From contig JAJDXM010000085.1 in the NCBI GenBank assembly GCA_022823225.1, forward strand, positions 1-64,000: DNA of 64,000 nt. The letters are read 5' to 3'. The notes under the pieces were generated by a model. The model saw only the letters and a program-made list of their open reading frames with translations, did not search any database and was not told the DNA's origin. Within the stretch, counting starts at the first letter, position 1; each line of letters begins with the position of its first letter. Origin of the DNA: Gemmatimonadota bacterium (GTDB lineage Bacteria; Gemmatimonadota; Gemmatimonadetes; Longimicrobiales; Gaopeijiaceae). This document shows positions 1 to 8,419 of the stretch, one piece after another. Both the position numbers and the translations under genes were made by a program.

Positions 1-2
1 TG

Positions 3-305
3 ACCCTCGCCCTCGGGAAACACGGGAACGAGGAGGGCTTTTCGCTCTCGGTCTCCCCGCGCTGGGGCGGCCCGGCCCGCGCCACCGGCCAACTCCTGCA
101 CGGCCCGCTCGGCGGAAGGCTCCGCCCCGGCGGGCCGGACCTGGGGCGCTGGACCCTCGACGCGCGCGCCAACTACGGCGTCCTTCTGCCCGGTGGCCTC
201 AAGCTGGACGCGCAGGGCGGCTACGGCGGCGCTTCCGGCGGGCTCGGCCTGAGTCTGCGCGTCGGCATGCCCGACAACAGCCGCGGCGCCGCCGGTCGCC
301 GGTAG
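3..305 (+). CDS. C-terminal end of an outer-membrane beta-barrel-like protein (5' partial)
   Basis: This is an open frame from the window edge to a TAG stop, about 100 residues, with its start outside the window. The visible part is rich in Gly and alternating hydrophobic/polar residues (for example F-S-L-S-V-S-P-R-W-G near the start and G-G-L-G-L-S-L-R-V-G near the end). That pattern suits the last strands of an autotransporter- or porin-like barrel. The final residues are a short basic tail rather than a classical terminal aromatic. It is the only plus-strand gene before 39.8 kb and converges on the propeller gene at 511-1455. Barrel identity is inferred from composition only. Confidence 0.45.
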   Translation, partial: TLALGKHGNEEGFSLSVSPRWGGPARATGQLLHGPLGGRLRPGGPDLGRWTLDARANYGVLLPGGLKLDAQGGYGGASGGLGLSLRVGMPDNSRGAAGRR

Positions 306-510
306 GGAGGAAGTCAGCGCCCGAAGGCGTGCCCGGAAGATGATGGACGGCGGCCACCGACGCCTCGGCGCAAGCCCCGCATATTCCCGCAAAACAATCC
401 GGGTTTTCCCGCTCGCGCGGCACGGTCCAGCAAGGTCCGGTACATCGGAGGGAAACGCAGATCGTGCAGTCCCGTATGACTTTAGAAGCTTCCCTGCCGT
501 GATTCAGACT

Positions 511-1455
511 TCAGGCTATCCGCCCGTCCGGCAGGAAGTCCCAGAATACGGACAGTTCCGTCGAAACCGCTGCCCCTTCAAGTCTCTCGCGGGTGGCGGA
601 CCGTTGATCGGCAGATGCCCGGGAAACCGCCCGGTCGATCACCTGCTCGAGCGCTTCCGGGACCGACACGGGCTCCGTGGGCTCCCACGCGACTTCCCCG
701 CTCGGCACACCAGCCGGCCCAACCCGGCGAATCAAGGGCTCGAGCGTATCGCCGAGGTAGAGACGGATTCCGTCCGAAGCGAACACGGACCGGGGGGACA
801 GCGGCTCCGGACCGCCAAGGCCGGCCGCAACGTAGCGAACGATGCCACCGGCCGAGCCAAGGTCACCGAGGTGCGCGCCGTCCCGGTCGAAGTGATGAAT
901 CTCGACCCGGTCACGCTGGCCCGGCCCTCCGGCCGCGACACCACCCAGCGCCCACCCCCGGTCCAGTGGCCCCACGCCGAGACTCATATCGGGGAAGGGT
1001 CCACCGGGGACCTGGACGGTCGCCACCGGGCCGTCCGGCAGAAAGCGAGTCAACCGGCGAAGCTCGCCGTCGAACGCCTCGATCGTGTCTCCACGTGGCC
1101 AGGCCGCGGAAAGGGACAGGAACTCGCCGGGACCCTCGCCGGCCCCACCCAGCCGGTATGCGAAGTCCCCGTCCGCCGTGAACACCCGGATGTCGCGGCT
1201 TCCGCCCAGCGGCACGACAAGCCGCCCGTCAGGCAGGACGAACGAGGTCACGACCCGGTCGAAGATCTCGAGCGTGTCGCCCGCGACCACCCCCACGCTC
1301 AGCGCGGGCGCCGCATCGATTTCGAGTGGCGTTCCCGGCGGGGAAGCCGGCGCCGGTTCGGAGCCCGGCTCCTCGACGCAGCCCGACAGGGTGACCAGGA
1401 CGCAGAGCGCGAAGAGAACAGGAAAGCGGCTCGGCATGCGACTGGATTCAGCCAC
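511..1455 (-). CDS. 6-bladed beta-propeller lipoprotein, apparently C-terminally truncated
   Basis: A 314-residue protein with a lipoprotein signal (L-S-G-C lipobox near residues 23-26), so probably membrane-anchored outside the cytoplasm. It has propeller features shared with five other genes here: repeated F-x-x-D-G-x-x-x-x-x-L turns and the motif G-E-G-P-G-E-F. The stop comes right after W-D-F-L-P-D-G-R-I-A, a blade strand that continues in the longer relatives (about 390-430 residues), so roughly one blade is missing. The chosen GTG at 1455 overlaps the stop of the upstream peptidase gene and has GGAAGG just before it; an ATG at 1437 is an alternative. Substrate or partner is unknown. Confidence 0.7.
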   Translation of the reverse strand: MAESSRMPSRFPVLFALCVLVTLSGCVEEPGSEPAPASPPGTPLEIDAAPALSVGVVAGDTLEIFDRVVTSFVLPDGRLVVPLGGSRDIRVFTADGDFAYRLGGAGEGPGEFLSLSAAWPRGDTIEAFDGELRRLTRFLPDGPVATVQVPGGPFPDMSLGVGPLDRGWALGGVAAGGPGQRDRVEIHHFDRDGAHLGDLGSAGGIVRYVAAGLGGPEPLSPRSVFASDGIRLYLGDTLEPLIRRVGPAGVPSGEVAWEPTEPVSVPEALEQVIDRAVSRASADQRSATRERLEGAAVSTELSVFWDFLPDGRIA

Positions 1456-3661
1456 CCGCCTTCCCCCCCGCCGGCAGGTGCTCCAGCAGATACCGCACCA
1501 TCAGCATGCGAACGTGGAGCGCCGTCCCCTCCCCCTCCGACAGGCCGTGGTTCCGGTTGGGGTAGGTGAAGTAATCGAAAGTCTTCCTGAGCTCCACGAG
1601 TCGGTCCACCAGCCCCTCGACGATCTCGATGTGCGTGTTGGTCTCCCCTGTGCCGTGAATGATGAGCAGGTCCCCCTCCAGCCCTTCGGCGTAGTTGATG
1701 GGCGCGGAGACACGGTAGCCTTCCGGGTTCGTCTCCAAGGTCTCCATGTAGATCTCCTGGAACCACGCGTTGTAGAGGTGCGGCTGGGGCTTGGGGACCA
1801 CGGCGATCCCCACGTGGTAGACGTCGGGCCTCCGGAAGAGCGAATTCAGCGTGTTCGATCCGCCGCCGCTCCACCCCCAGATCCCCACTCTGGACACATC
1901 CACGTAGGGGAGCATCCGGCCCAGTTCCCGGACTCCCGCCGCGTGTTCCTCCGTCGACTGCACGCCGATGGTCGGGAACGGCGCCCGCCGCCATTCGGCT
2001 CCTTTGGGCGCGGGCGTGCCCCGGTTCTCGATCGATACGACCAGGTATCCGAGGTCCGCGATCGCCCGATGGTAGTTGTTCCGCGTCGACCACCGGTCCA
2101 GAACGGTCTGGCCGTGCGGCTCGCCGTAGACGTAGATGAAGACCGGGTACTTCGCGCCCGCGTCGAAGTCCCGCGGCTTGATCATCCACGCGTCCATCAC
2201 CACGCCGTCCCCGATGTCCAGCTCCAGGAACTCCGTGGGGTGGGAGGTGGTGGCCTCGGCACGGCGCCGGACCTCGTCGTTGTCCTCCAGGACCCGAACA
2301 ACCCGGTGGTTCGGGAGGCTGACCAGCGCGGTCACCGGCGGGGTGTCGAAGGTGGAGTGGGTGTGAAAGGCCCACCGAAGGTCGGGAGAGAAGTCGTAGA
2401 AGTGGGTCCCCGGCTGGTCTTCGGGGGTGACCCGCTCGGGCGGTTCGGACCCGTCCAGCCGGACCCGGTAGAGGTAGCGCTGCGTCGCGTTGTCGGGAGA
2501 GGCGAAGAAGTAGAACCAGCCCTCATCGTCGCCGCCCCCGCGCTCATCGACCGGGCCCCGCTCCATGACGTCGAAGGGCCCCGGCGTCAGGAGGCGCTCC
2601 TCCCGCCCCTCGCGCGAGTGCACGTAGGAGTGACGCCACCCGTCCTTCTCGGTCAGCAAGAGGAAGGAATCGCCGCCCCGGATCCACTCGAGGCCGGCGT
2701 TCAGGCGATAGCTCGCGACCACCCAGGCCGGATCGGACTCGTGGTGGATCCGCCTCAACTCGCCCGTGGTCACGTTGGCGATGAAGAAGTCCCGCTCGTC
2801 GCGGAAGCGGCTGAACTGCTCCACCAGGAGCTCCTCGGAGTTGCCGGCCCAGCTCACCTGCCCGAGGTAGAAGCCCTCGGTCGGGGACGGAATCGAGATC
2901 CAGCGGACTGCCGTGCCCTCGGCGTCCACCACCCCCACCCGCAGCCTGGTGATGGTCTCGCCCACCCTCGCGAACCGGACCTCCCGCAGTTCGGGATAGG
3001 ACGGATCGGTGGGGACGAGCATCGACCGCATCCGCACCCCGGAGGCGTCGGACTGGACGAACGCGACGCGGTTGCCGTCGGGACTCCAGGTGGCGCGGCC
3101 GTTGGAGACAGACTCGGCGGTGGTGTGGGTCAGGCGCGTGGTTTCGGTGGTTGCAACGTCATGGACGTGGAGGTCGCCGTCGCGGGTGAAGAGGATCCGG
3201 GTTCCGTCCGGGGAGATCGTGTTCCCCCCTCCCCCGTCCACCCTTTTCAGCGTGGACGTGGCCCATTCGAACATCCAGACGCCGTCCCCCCTGGTCTGGA
3301 GCAGCACCCGGCCGCCGTCCGGGGCGAACTGATAGCCGGAGAGGCGCATGGGCTCAGAAGCGCCCGCCGGCGTGAGGTGGGCGAGAGAGACGAGGACCGT
3401 CCGGTCTCCGCTGGCGGCGTCGTAGCGGACCAGCTCCCGCGCGGAAGCCCCCGGGGGGGACTCCAGGGTCGTGTATCCGGACCCGTCGGGCAGCCAGGTG
3501 GCCTGGAAGGAGCGGGCGTTGAAGTCCCCGGATTCGAAGATGGAGCGGAGGCGGGACTCGGTGGCCGGTGGAACCTGGGCGGAGGCGGGGTTTGGGGGGA
3601 GGGCGGGGATGGCGAGGATGGTGGCCAGGGAAAAGGTCAGTACAATCCGTCTCGCGATCAT
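1448..3661 (-). CDS. Secreted S9-family (dipeptidyl-peptidase IV-like) serine peptidase
   Basis: About 737 residues: a signal peptide (hydrophobic residues about 6-28), an N-terminal propeller with S-P-D-G/W-S-P-D-G-type repeats, and a C-terminal alpha/beta-hydrolase domain. The nucleophile is the Ser near 598 in G-W-S-G-G-G, and the catalytic His is near 705 in R-N-H-G. The usual acid position (H-G-T-x-D-D-N in DPP IV) reads H-G-T-G-E-T-N, so Glu near 673 replaces Asp. The family cleaves dipeptides, often X-Pro, from peptide N-termini outside the cytoplasm. The ATG at 3661 follows a good GGAAGAGAG ribosome binding site; the frame stays open far upstream but there overlaps the neighbouring gene. 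It sits between two propeller lipoprotein genes in one minus-strand string. Confidence 0.85.
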   Translation of the reverse strand: MIARRIVLTFSLATILAIPALPPNPASAQVPPATESRLRSIFESGDFNARSFQATWLPDGSGYTTLESPPGASARELVRYDAASGDRTVLVSLAHLTPAGASEPMRLSGYQFAPDGGRVLLQTRGDGVWMFEWATSTLKRVDGGGGNTISPDGTRILFTRDGDLHVHDVATTETTRLTHTTAESVSNGRATWSPDGNRVAFVQSDASGVRMRSMLVPTDPSYPELREVRFARVGETITRLRVGVVDAEGTAVRWISIPSPTEGFYLGQVSWAGNSEELLVEQFSRFRDERDFFIANVTTGELRRIHHESDPAWVVASYRLNAGLEWIRGGDSFLLLTEKDGWRHSYVHSREGREERLLTPGPFDVMERGPVDERGGGDDEGWFYFFASPDNATQRYLYRVRLDGSEPPERVTPEDQPGTHFYDFSPDLRWAFHTHSTFDTPPVTALVSLPNHRVVRVLEDNDEVRRRAEATTSHPTEFLELDIGDGVVMDAWMIKPRDFDAGAKYPVFIYVYGEPHGQTVLDRWSTRNNYHRAIADLGYLVVSIENRGTPAPKGAEWRRAPFPTIGVQSTEEHAAGVRELGRMLPYVDVSRVGIWGWSGGGSNTLNSLFRRPDVYHVGIAVVPKPQPHLYNAWFQEIYMETLETNPEGYRVSAPINYAEGLEGDLLIIHGTGETNTHIEIVEGLVDRLVELRKTFDYFTYPNRNHGLSEGEGTALHVRMLMVRYLLEHLPAGGKAGG

Positions 3662-3780
3662 GGCTCTCTTCCTCAGGTCCGGCAGTCCCGCGGAGCTGCT
3701 TCCCAACTGCTGTTTTCGAGAGCATACGCGCGAGTCCGCGTGGCCGCAACGGGTGTGACGGCGTGTTCCCGAACTCCGCG

Positions 3781-5067
3781 CTACTCCCGCTCGATCCGGT
3801 ACATCGCTACCCGCTGGACATCCATCTCGTCCGTCTCGCGCAGGAGCACGTGGTACTCGCCGAGTTCGAGGATGTCGTCGGAGCGGCCCGTCGCGATGCG
3901 CGCCAGCGGCAGCGCTTTCTCGTCGAAGACGGTCCACCAGGTCGTGTCGGGGACCAGGAGCAGTCGTGGCGGCACGTAGTCGGCAACCCACAGCCGCCCG
4001 GCATCGTCGAACCGCAGCTCGCCGAAGAAGGGGATCTGTCCGCCGGCGGGAACCTCGTCCAGATACATCAACGCCAGTTCCCTGGGGCTGATGCTGGCCG
4101 GCGTCCCCATGAGCGCCCGGATCGCGTCGAGATCCTGCGAAGTCACGAATTCCGGCTCCATGGCTACGCGCAGGATGCGCCGCAACGCCCCTTTGGAATC
4201 TCGGAACCTGATCTCGAAGCTGTCCGACTCGCCAAGCGCCACCGTTCGCGGACCGAAGGCCCAGTGCCCCTCCAGCGCGAAAACCTCCGGGACACTCCAA
4301 AGGGCCGGCACTCCACCGAGCGATTGCACGATTCTGGCCCGCCCGCCCGCGGGAATGGAATCGACCACGACAAGGCTGTCACCGGAACCGAGTCCAAGGT
4401 AGCGAATGCCGCCCGGGCTCCGTTGCACCGCCCTGGGGTTTGTCCCGGGTTGCGGTCCGGGAGAGCGGCGCGTTGCATACCAGAAGACTCCGTCGTCCCC
4501 GGTCAGACCGCCCATGTAACAGACGGCGACGCCGCGGAAGTACCAGCCAGCAACGCGACAGGAGGACGATCGCGTCGCCTCGACCGAGTTCTGGTCGTCG
4601 AAAAGGGTCGCCCTCCTCAACTCACCATCAGCCGCGGCCATGCCCCCTTCCAGGCGCTTCCGCACTGCCATCACTCCCCCGAACTCGCCCGGACCCTCGC
4701 CCCTTCCACCAAAGCTCGTGCGATACACGCCGTCTGGACCAAAGACCCGGAACTCGAAGTCGAAGCCTTCCACGACCACGATCTCATCGGAGGGAAGTCT
4801 GACCGCGGCGAGGACGCTCGCGAACAGATAGGGGTCTTCTCCAGACGTGTTACCGATCGTAAGGGTCGGCTCTGCGGAGAAGGTCCATTCCGGGAGACTG
4901 TCAAGCGCATCCGCACCGACTTCGACGAGTTCGATGTCCGCGGAGTCGATGACGGAGATGCCGGTGGCGCGAACGGTGGCATCCACGCCCTCGGATGCGG
5001 ACTCCCCACACCCGGCCAGGAGAATCACGGCCGAGACGCCGACGTGGAGCCGGGGTGTTCGGGGCAT
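3781..5067 (-). CDS. 6-bladed beta-propeller lipoprotein
   Basis: A 428-residue protein with a short signal peptide and lipobox L-L-A-G-C near residues 14-18. It carries the cluster signature G-G-R-G-E-G-P-G-E-F and repeated blade strands (F-x-V-F-G-P-D-G and similar). Its ATG at 5067 shares one base with the stop of the upstream Cys-rich gene (TGATG), so the two are probably translationally coupled and work together. This is the full-length reference for the truncated copy at 511-1455. The propeller could bind the Cys-rich partner or a ligand; no catalytic motif is visible. Confidence 0.8.
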   Translation of the reverse strand: MPRTPRLHVGVSAVILLAGCGESASEGVDATVRATGISVIDSADIELVEVGADALDSLPEWTFSAEPTLTIGNTSGEDPYLFASVLAAVRLPSDEIVVVEGFDFEFRVFGPDGVYRTSFGGRGEGPGEFGGVMAVRKRLEGGMAAADGELRRATLFDDQNSVEATRSSSCRVAGWYFRGVAVCYMGGLTGDDGVFWYATRRSPGPQPGTNPRAVQRSPGGIRYLGLGSGDSLVVVDSIPAGGRARIVQSLGGVPALWSVPEVFALEGHWAFGPRTVALGESDSFEIRFRDSKGALRRILRVAMEPEFVTSQDLDAIRALMGTPASISPRELALMYLDEVPAGGQIPFFGELRFDDAGRLWVADYVPPRLLLVPDTTWWTVFDEKALPLARIATGRSDDILELGEYHVLLRETDEMDVQRVAMYRIERE

Positions 5068-5363
5068 CAGTGCGGCTCGAGACCGTCCGGCCTGGAATGG
5101 CACTCGACCTCGAACATCCCGGGACCTTCGTCTATGCATTCTTGCATCTCGGGCGCGATACAGTGTCCATGCCAGTTGCCCTCGGGGCACATGAAGTCGC
5201 ATTCCTCCTCAAGGTCTTCCGAAGAGGAATCCGGGCAGTACCAGGAACAGAATTCACAGAATCCATCCGAAAGTCCCTGGACTGGCCCAGAGACTACGGG
5301 CAGCAACAGGATCACTGTTAGCGCGGCTATGCTCAGGGCTAAGGATCTGATCTGACGGTGCAT
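5067..5363 (-). CDS. Small secreted Cys-rich protein (98 aa)
   Basis: It has a signal peptide (M-H-R-Q-I-R, then a hydrophobic stretch ending about V-V-S-G) and an acidic mature part with eight Cys (F-C-E-F-C, Y-C, E-E-C-D-F-M-C, H-C, E-C, V-E-C). The even number suggests up to four disulfides in an exported domain. The start is well supported: GGAGGG lies about 7 bases before the ATG. It is coupled by a TGATG overlap to the propeller lipoprotein downstream. No family recognised; by context it belongs with the other Cys-rich/propeller pairs in this window. Confidence 0.75.
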   Translation of the reverse strand: MHRQIRSLALSIAALTVILLLPVVSGPVQGLSDGFCEFCSWYCPDSSSEDLEEECDFMCPEGNWHGHCIAPEMQECIDEGPGMFEVECHSRPDGLEPH

Positions 5364-5418
5364 TCTTACTTCCCTCCGATGAAAGGTTCGTAGTTTCGAA
5401 GTGTTAGCGGTATTCGCG

Positions 5419-5778
5419 CTATCGCCTCCCCGTGCTCAACGCGGCCTCAACGAGTGCTGTCAATGTTAGCGAATCCGCCGCCGAGCCCAGAAGTGTTTCG
5501 TTCACCAGGATTGTCGGGGTGCCATGCGCTTCGAGCTCTCTGGCCGCTTCGATGTCCCGCTCAATCGCCTCGACCGGGTCAAGGTCATCCAGGCAGGCTT
5601 CAAACCCCTCCAAGTCCGGCATGTTGATCTGGGTCGCGAAGGCCGCGAACCGCCCCCGAGGGTTCGCCATCCACTCGGTATCTCGGTAGAGCCATTCGTG
5701 GAACGCCTCGAACTTGCCCTGGATTCCCGAAGGTTCGAGTCTCCCAGAGTGTGGTGCCTCGTCGGCGAACTCCCTAAC
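5419..5778 (-). pseudogene. Remnant of a DsbA-like thioredoxin-fold oxidoreductase (C-terminal part)
   Basis: The frame encodes about 119 residues matching the second half of a DsbA-family protein: a Q-G-K-F-E-A-F-H helix, the segment M-P-D-L-E-G-F-E-A-C, and the cis-Pro region A-H-G-T-P-T-I-L-V-N. The first half with the C-x-x-C active site is missing. Homology begins immediately after the 33-bp element at 5781-5813, and the frame reads through the element into unrelated sequence. No plausible start with a ribosome binding site lies close by. I infer a deletion or recombination that joined the promoter element to the gene's middle. A short product from an internal ATG near 5695 cannot be excluded. 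Confidence 0.6.
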
Positions 5779-5780
5779 AG

Positions 5781-5813
5781 TTAATAGACACTTCTCGGAC
5801 CGAAAACGTGCAA
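5781..5813 (-). promoter_or_regulatory. 33-bp promoter-like element, copy A
   Basis: Read on the minus strand it starts TTGCACG and ends GTGTCTATTAA, with 21 bases between TTGCAC and TATTAA. The same sequence with the same spacing recurs at 10080-10112 and 18571-18603. All three copies are identical over TTGCACG, GAGA and GTGTCTATTAA and differ mostly in the middle. It faces the DsbA remnant, the Cys-rich gene, a propeller, the S9 peptidase and another propeller. I read it as a promoter (TTGCAC as -35, GTCTA/TATTAA as -10) probably used by the ECF sigma factor encoded at 7739-8419; that link is inference. Confidence 0.6.
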
Positions 5814-5984
5814 TCGACGAGAATCTTCGCCCGGTGACCCCTGCCGCGGAACTGACCCGGGCCCGCCCGTTTCCGGGGAAAGAATCCGCTTCCAACGAGA
5901 GTCCAGGCGGCGTCCAGACTCATCCCCCACAACCCCTCCCCGTGCTCGGGGTGTCGGGCAACCCTGAGGATGTCCGCCCCCATC

Positions 5985-7244
5985 TCAACCGTCATCAGTC
6001 TGCGGCAGCAACCTCCTGCCGACGACATGGGGCCTGTCCATCGAATCCCACCAGATCCCCCACACGTGGGTCTCCGTGGCGTCGCTGACGCGGAGCCATT
6101 CGGGGAGCAGGACCCGGCGCGGCTCGTCCTCCACATTGCCTCTTCGCACCACGTAGTGGACCCTGAGGGTGTCCGAGAGTTCGGCGGTCCGAAGCCAGAC
6201 TTCGCCCGAGGTCGTGAGAACGGGTGGTCCGGTCACAGCCGGCAGATGCTCCGGTCTGTAGAGCGCTGCGTCATACGCCGTCCGGACTTCGTCCATCGAG
6301 AATCCTGACGCACGTCGACGGTCGGCGACCAGGGCCACCCGCTCATCCACCCAAGCCTGAGCACGCTCCGATGTCAGCTTTCGAGGCTCAAACTGCAGGC
6401 GGCGGTGCCATACGGTATCGCCTCCGGCGCTCATCTCGATGAGCTCGACCGCACCGGGCTCGTCCCTCTGTCGCTTGACCAGGGCAACACCCGCCTCAAG
6501 GCGCACCTGATCACCGTCTCCAAACGGCTGTGTTCCATACACCCGGCTCCCGTCGGGCAATTCCGGGGCGTAGTACCGGTTCCGATAGTCCAGCCAAAGC
6601 AGTGGCTCAGGATCGTGCCACTGTCCCGTGTCGGCCCGGCGGACGCGCAGCAATGGTTGTATGTCGAACGGACGCCCGCCGAAGTGTCCCATCACAACGG
6701 AAAGCCCCACCGAGGGGACACCCAGGTACGAGCCGCCACGGGGCAAGGTGAGGGCCAGGCCGAAGCCCTAGTAGCTGAGACGCGAGTCCTCCCCCCGCAC
6801 GGTCTCTACCAGGTCCCCTCCTGGCGTGAAATAGGTGAATCTGGCACCGCCGGATTCCAGAACCGTGAATGACCCGTCCTCCTCGACGAACAACGCCTCG
6901 GCCGAGACGAATTCGCCGGGGCCCTCCCCCCTGCGACCCACGGTAAAGAGGAGCACGCCTTCGCTGCTCCAGACGCTGACTTGCGAGTTGGGTCCGTCAA
7001 GGACCAACACACGGTTCCGCGCCGGATCGGCACGGACATAGGGGCGCGAAAAGAACATATTCCGATCGGGGGCGTCGCCAAACCGGGACTCCGCACCGGT
7101 GATCCAGGTGGGCTGCTCAAGGTCGCCATGCTCTCGCCCTGCGTCGTCGCATGCTACACACGCTACAAGCAGGAGCGCTGGGTGCCGGCCGACCCGAAAA
7201 AAGAGCTGGGCCGCCAACCGCGCCCACTCAATCCCTGCCAGCAT
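5985..7244 (-). pseudogene. 6-bladed beta-propeller lipoprotein gene interrupted by an in-frame amber codon
   Basis: Two open frames in the same phase (6768-7244 and 5985-6746) are separated only by one TAG at 6768-6770 within T-A-C-T-A-G-G-G-C. Reading through it gives a continuous protein of about 419 residues. The N-terminal part has a lipoprotein-type signal (L-L-V-A-C-V-A-C) and the cluster motif G-R-R-G-E-G-P-G-E-F. The C-terminal part continues with normal blade strands. So this is a full-length propeller gene with one nonsense mutation, an assembly error, or a read-through site. It starts 33 bases after the anti-sigma stop, behind paired direct repeats at 7255-7294. Confidence 0.75.
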
Positions 7245-7254
7245 CCGTCCATAC

Positions 7255-7294
7255 TGTAATGTCCGGTTTACAAAATGTCATGTCCTCTTTACAA
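7255..7294. repeat. Pair of 19-bp direct repeats, 21-bp period (possible operator)
   Basis: On the plus strand the units at 7255-7273 and 7276-7294 match at 16 of 19 positions; both contain ATGTCC and end TTTACAA. The 21-bp period equals two helical turns, so a protein could bind both on one DNA face. One unit overlaps the last codons of the anti-sigma gene; the other lies in the 33-bp gap before the amber-interrupted propeller gene. It may be an operator for that gene. A remnant of an insertion-sequence end is the alternative. Confidence 0.45.
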
Positions 7295-7742
7295 CCATGT
7301 CTGCAGTTTCCACACTGTCCGCTTGATCTACCGGTGCTCGCTCACGGTCGCTCCGCCACCAGTGATACCACGCAACGATGGCGCCGCCGATCACCCCGAA
7401 GGCCACCGAATAGGGGTTCGGCGCGAAAATGCCTCCTCCACCGGTGGCCGCGAACGCAGCATACGCGCCCGCGCCAGCCAGAACGCCGGTGATGAGGAGG
7501 TCCAGCGGACCCGGGCGCCGGAGCAGCTTTGCGGCGCGGGCACGGACACGCGCCATCACACTCGCGTTCAGCTCCGCAGGCACCGGGATGTCGGGGTACA
7601 GGGCCCCGCGGACGGCTCGCGCGATCTCCCGGTCCAGGTCCCGCCTGCATTCGGGGCATTCCTCAAGGTGTCGCGACAGTGCCGGATCGGCCGTGCCGCC
7701 TCGAGCGACCCGGGTCAGTGTGGTCTCATTGGGACAACTCAT
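7278..7742 (-). CDS. Zinc-binding membrane anti-sigma factor
   Basis: 154 residues. The N-terminal domain has the ZAS-type signature H-L-E-E-C-P-E-C (H-x3-C-x2-C), with an earlier Cys at residue 3, which binds zinc and an ECF sigma factor. Two hydrophobic segments follow (about 80-105 and 112-132), anchoring it in the inner membrane. Its ATG overlaps the stop of the sigma gene (GGAGGAGGAATGA, which also supplies the ribosome binding site), so the two are coupled. The expected role is to hold the sigma factor at the membrane until an envelope or redox signal releases it. Confidence 0.85.
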   Translation of the reverse strand: MSCPNETTLTRVARGGTADPALSRHLEECPECRRDLDREIARAVRGALYPDIPVPAELNASVMARVRARAAKLLRRPGPLDLLITGVLAGAGAYAAFAATGGGGIFAPNPYSVAFGVIGGAIVAWYHWWRSDRERAPVDQADSVETADMVVKRT

Positions 7743-8419
7743 TCCTCCTCCTTCAAGTAATCCCTGAGCTTTCGCTTGGCGTGCCGCACGAGGGATCTGA
7801 TCGTGGAAGCCTTGCCACCCATGATCTCCGCCGCTTCCCGAGCTGAGTACCCTTCGATCTCGGTCAGAATGTAGGCATGCGCCAGACGCCCACCCAGCTG
7901 GTCGAGCGCCCGTTTGATGCGCTCCCTGGCTTCCACTCCGAGCATATGTTTCCATGGGTCGGCCGATACCCCGGAGGGTAGGACACCATTCGGGTTAGCG
8001 TCGGCGTACCGCTCGGTGGCGGCCTGCCTTGACTTCCGAGTCCTGATCAGGTTGCGGCAGCAACGGTCCGCAGTTCGGAAGATCCACACGTGAAGCGCAC
8101 CATCCCGGAATGTCTCACGCCCTGCCCAGATGCGAAAGCAGGCTTCCTGGTAGAGATCCTTTTCCTCATCGCCGTCCTCCGCGTAACGGTGGGCCACGGA
8201 GTGGATCATTGGGCCGAACTTCGCCAGAACGGCTTCAAACCCCTCGCCCCTGCGGAAGGCGGCGAGGTCGATTTCCCGTTTTGGGCGGGCCGGCTCCGAC
8301 CGGTCAAGCCCGTTCCCGGAGGTGGCGCCGGATGACTGCGACGGTTCGTCTGCGTCCTGCGCATCCGGCTGGGCATCATCCGGCTCGGTACCGCCGACGG
8401 GTGTGTGCGGGTCGCTCAC
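7739..8419 (-). CDS. ECF-type RNA polymerase sigma factor
   Basis: 226 residues. A long, Asp/Ser/Pro-rich N-terminal extension (about 1-50) precedes region 2 (including D-L-Y-Q-E-A-C-F-R-I-W) and region 4 (Y-S-A-R-E-A-A-E-I-M then S-T-I-R-S-L-V-R-H-A-K-R-K-L). The GTG at 8419 overlaps the stop of the upstream membrane gene. It is followed directly by its anti-sigma factor. The gene lies downstream of promoter-like element B (10080-10112), so autoregulation is likely if the element is its target. The acidic extension is longer than in a minimal ECF factor. Confidence 0.85.
   Translation of the reverse strand: MSDPHTPVGGTEPDDAQPDAQDADEPSQSSGATSGNGLDRSEPARPKREIDLAAFRRGEGFEAVLAKFGPMIHSVAHRYAEDGDEEKDLYQEACFRIWAGRETFRDGALHVWIFRTADRCCRNLIRTRKSRQAATERYADANPNGVLPSGVSADPWKHMLGVEARERIKRALDQLGGRLAHAYILTEIEGYSAREAAEIMGGKASTIRSLVRHAKRKLRDYLKEEE

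Noticed and set aside
440-475. A fourth copy of the 33-bp element
   Set aside because: It shares only CGTGCAG and ACATC-like pieces and the spacing differs; too degenerate.
306-510. A terminator between the two convergent genes at the window start
   Set aside because: Only a weak AAAAC/GTTTT pairing; no stable stem.
1085-3979. A 964-codon plus-strand frame
   Set aside because: Antisense of the S9 peptidase gene; no domain pattern and typical shadow composition.
6768-6770. Pyrrolysine at the in-frame TAG
   Set aside because: No pyl genes or mtm-type context in the window and the protein family does not use it; mutation or error is simpler.
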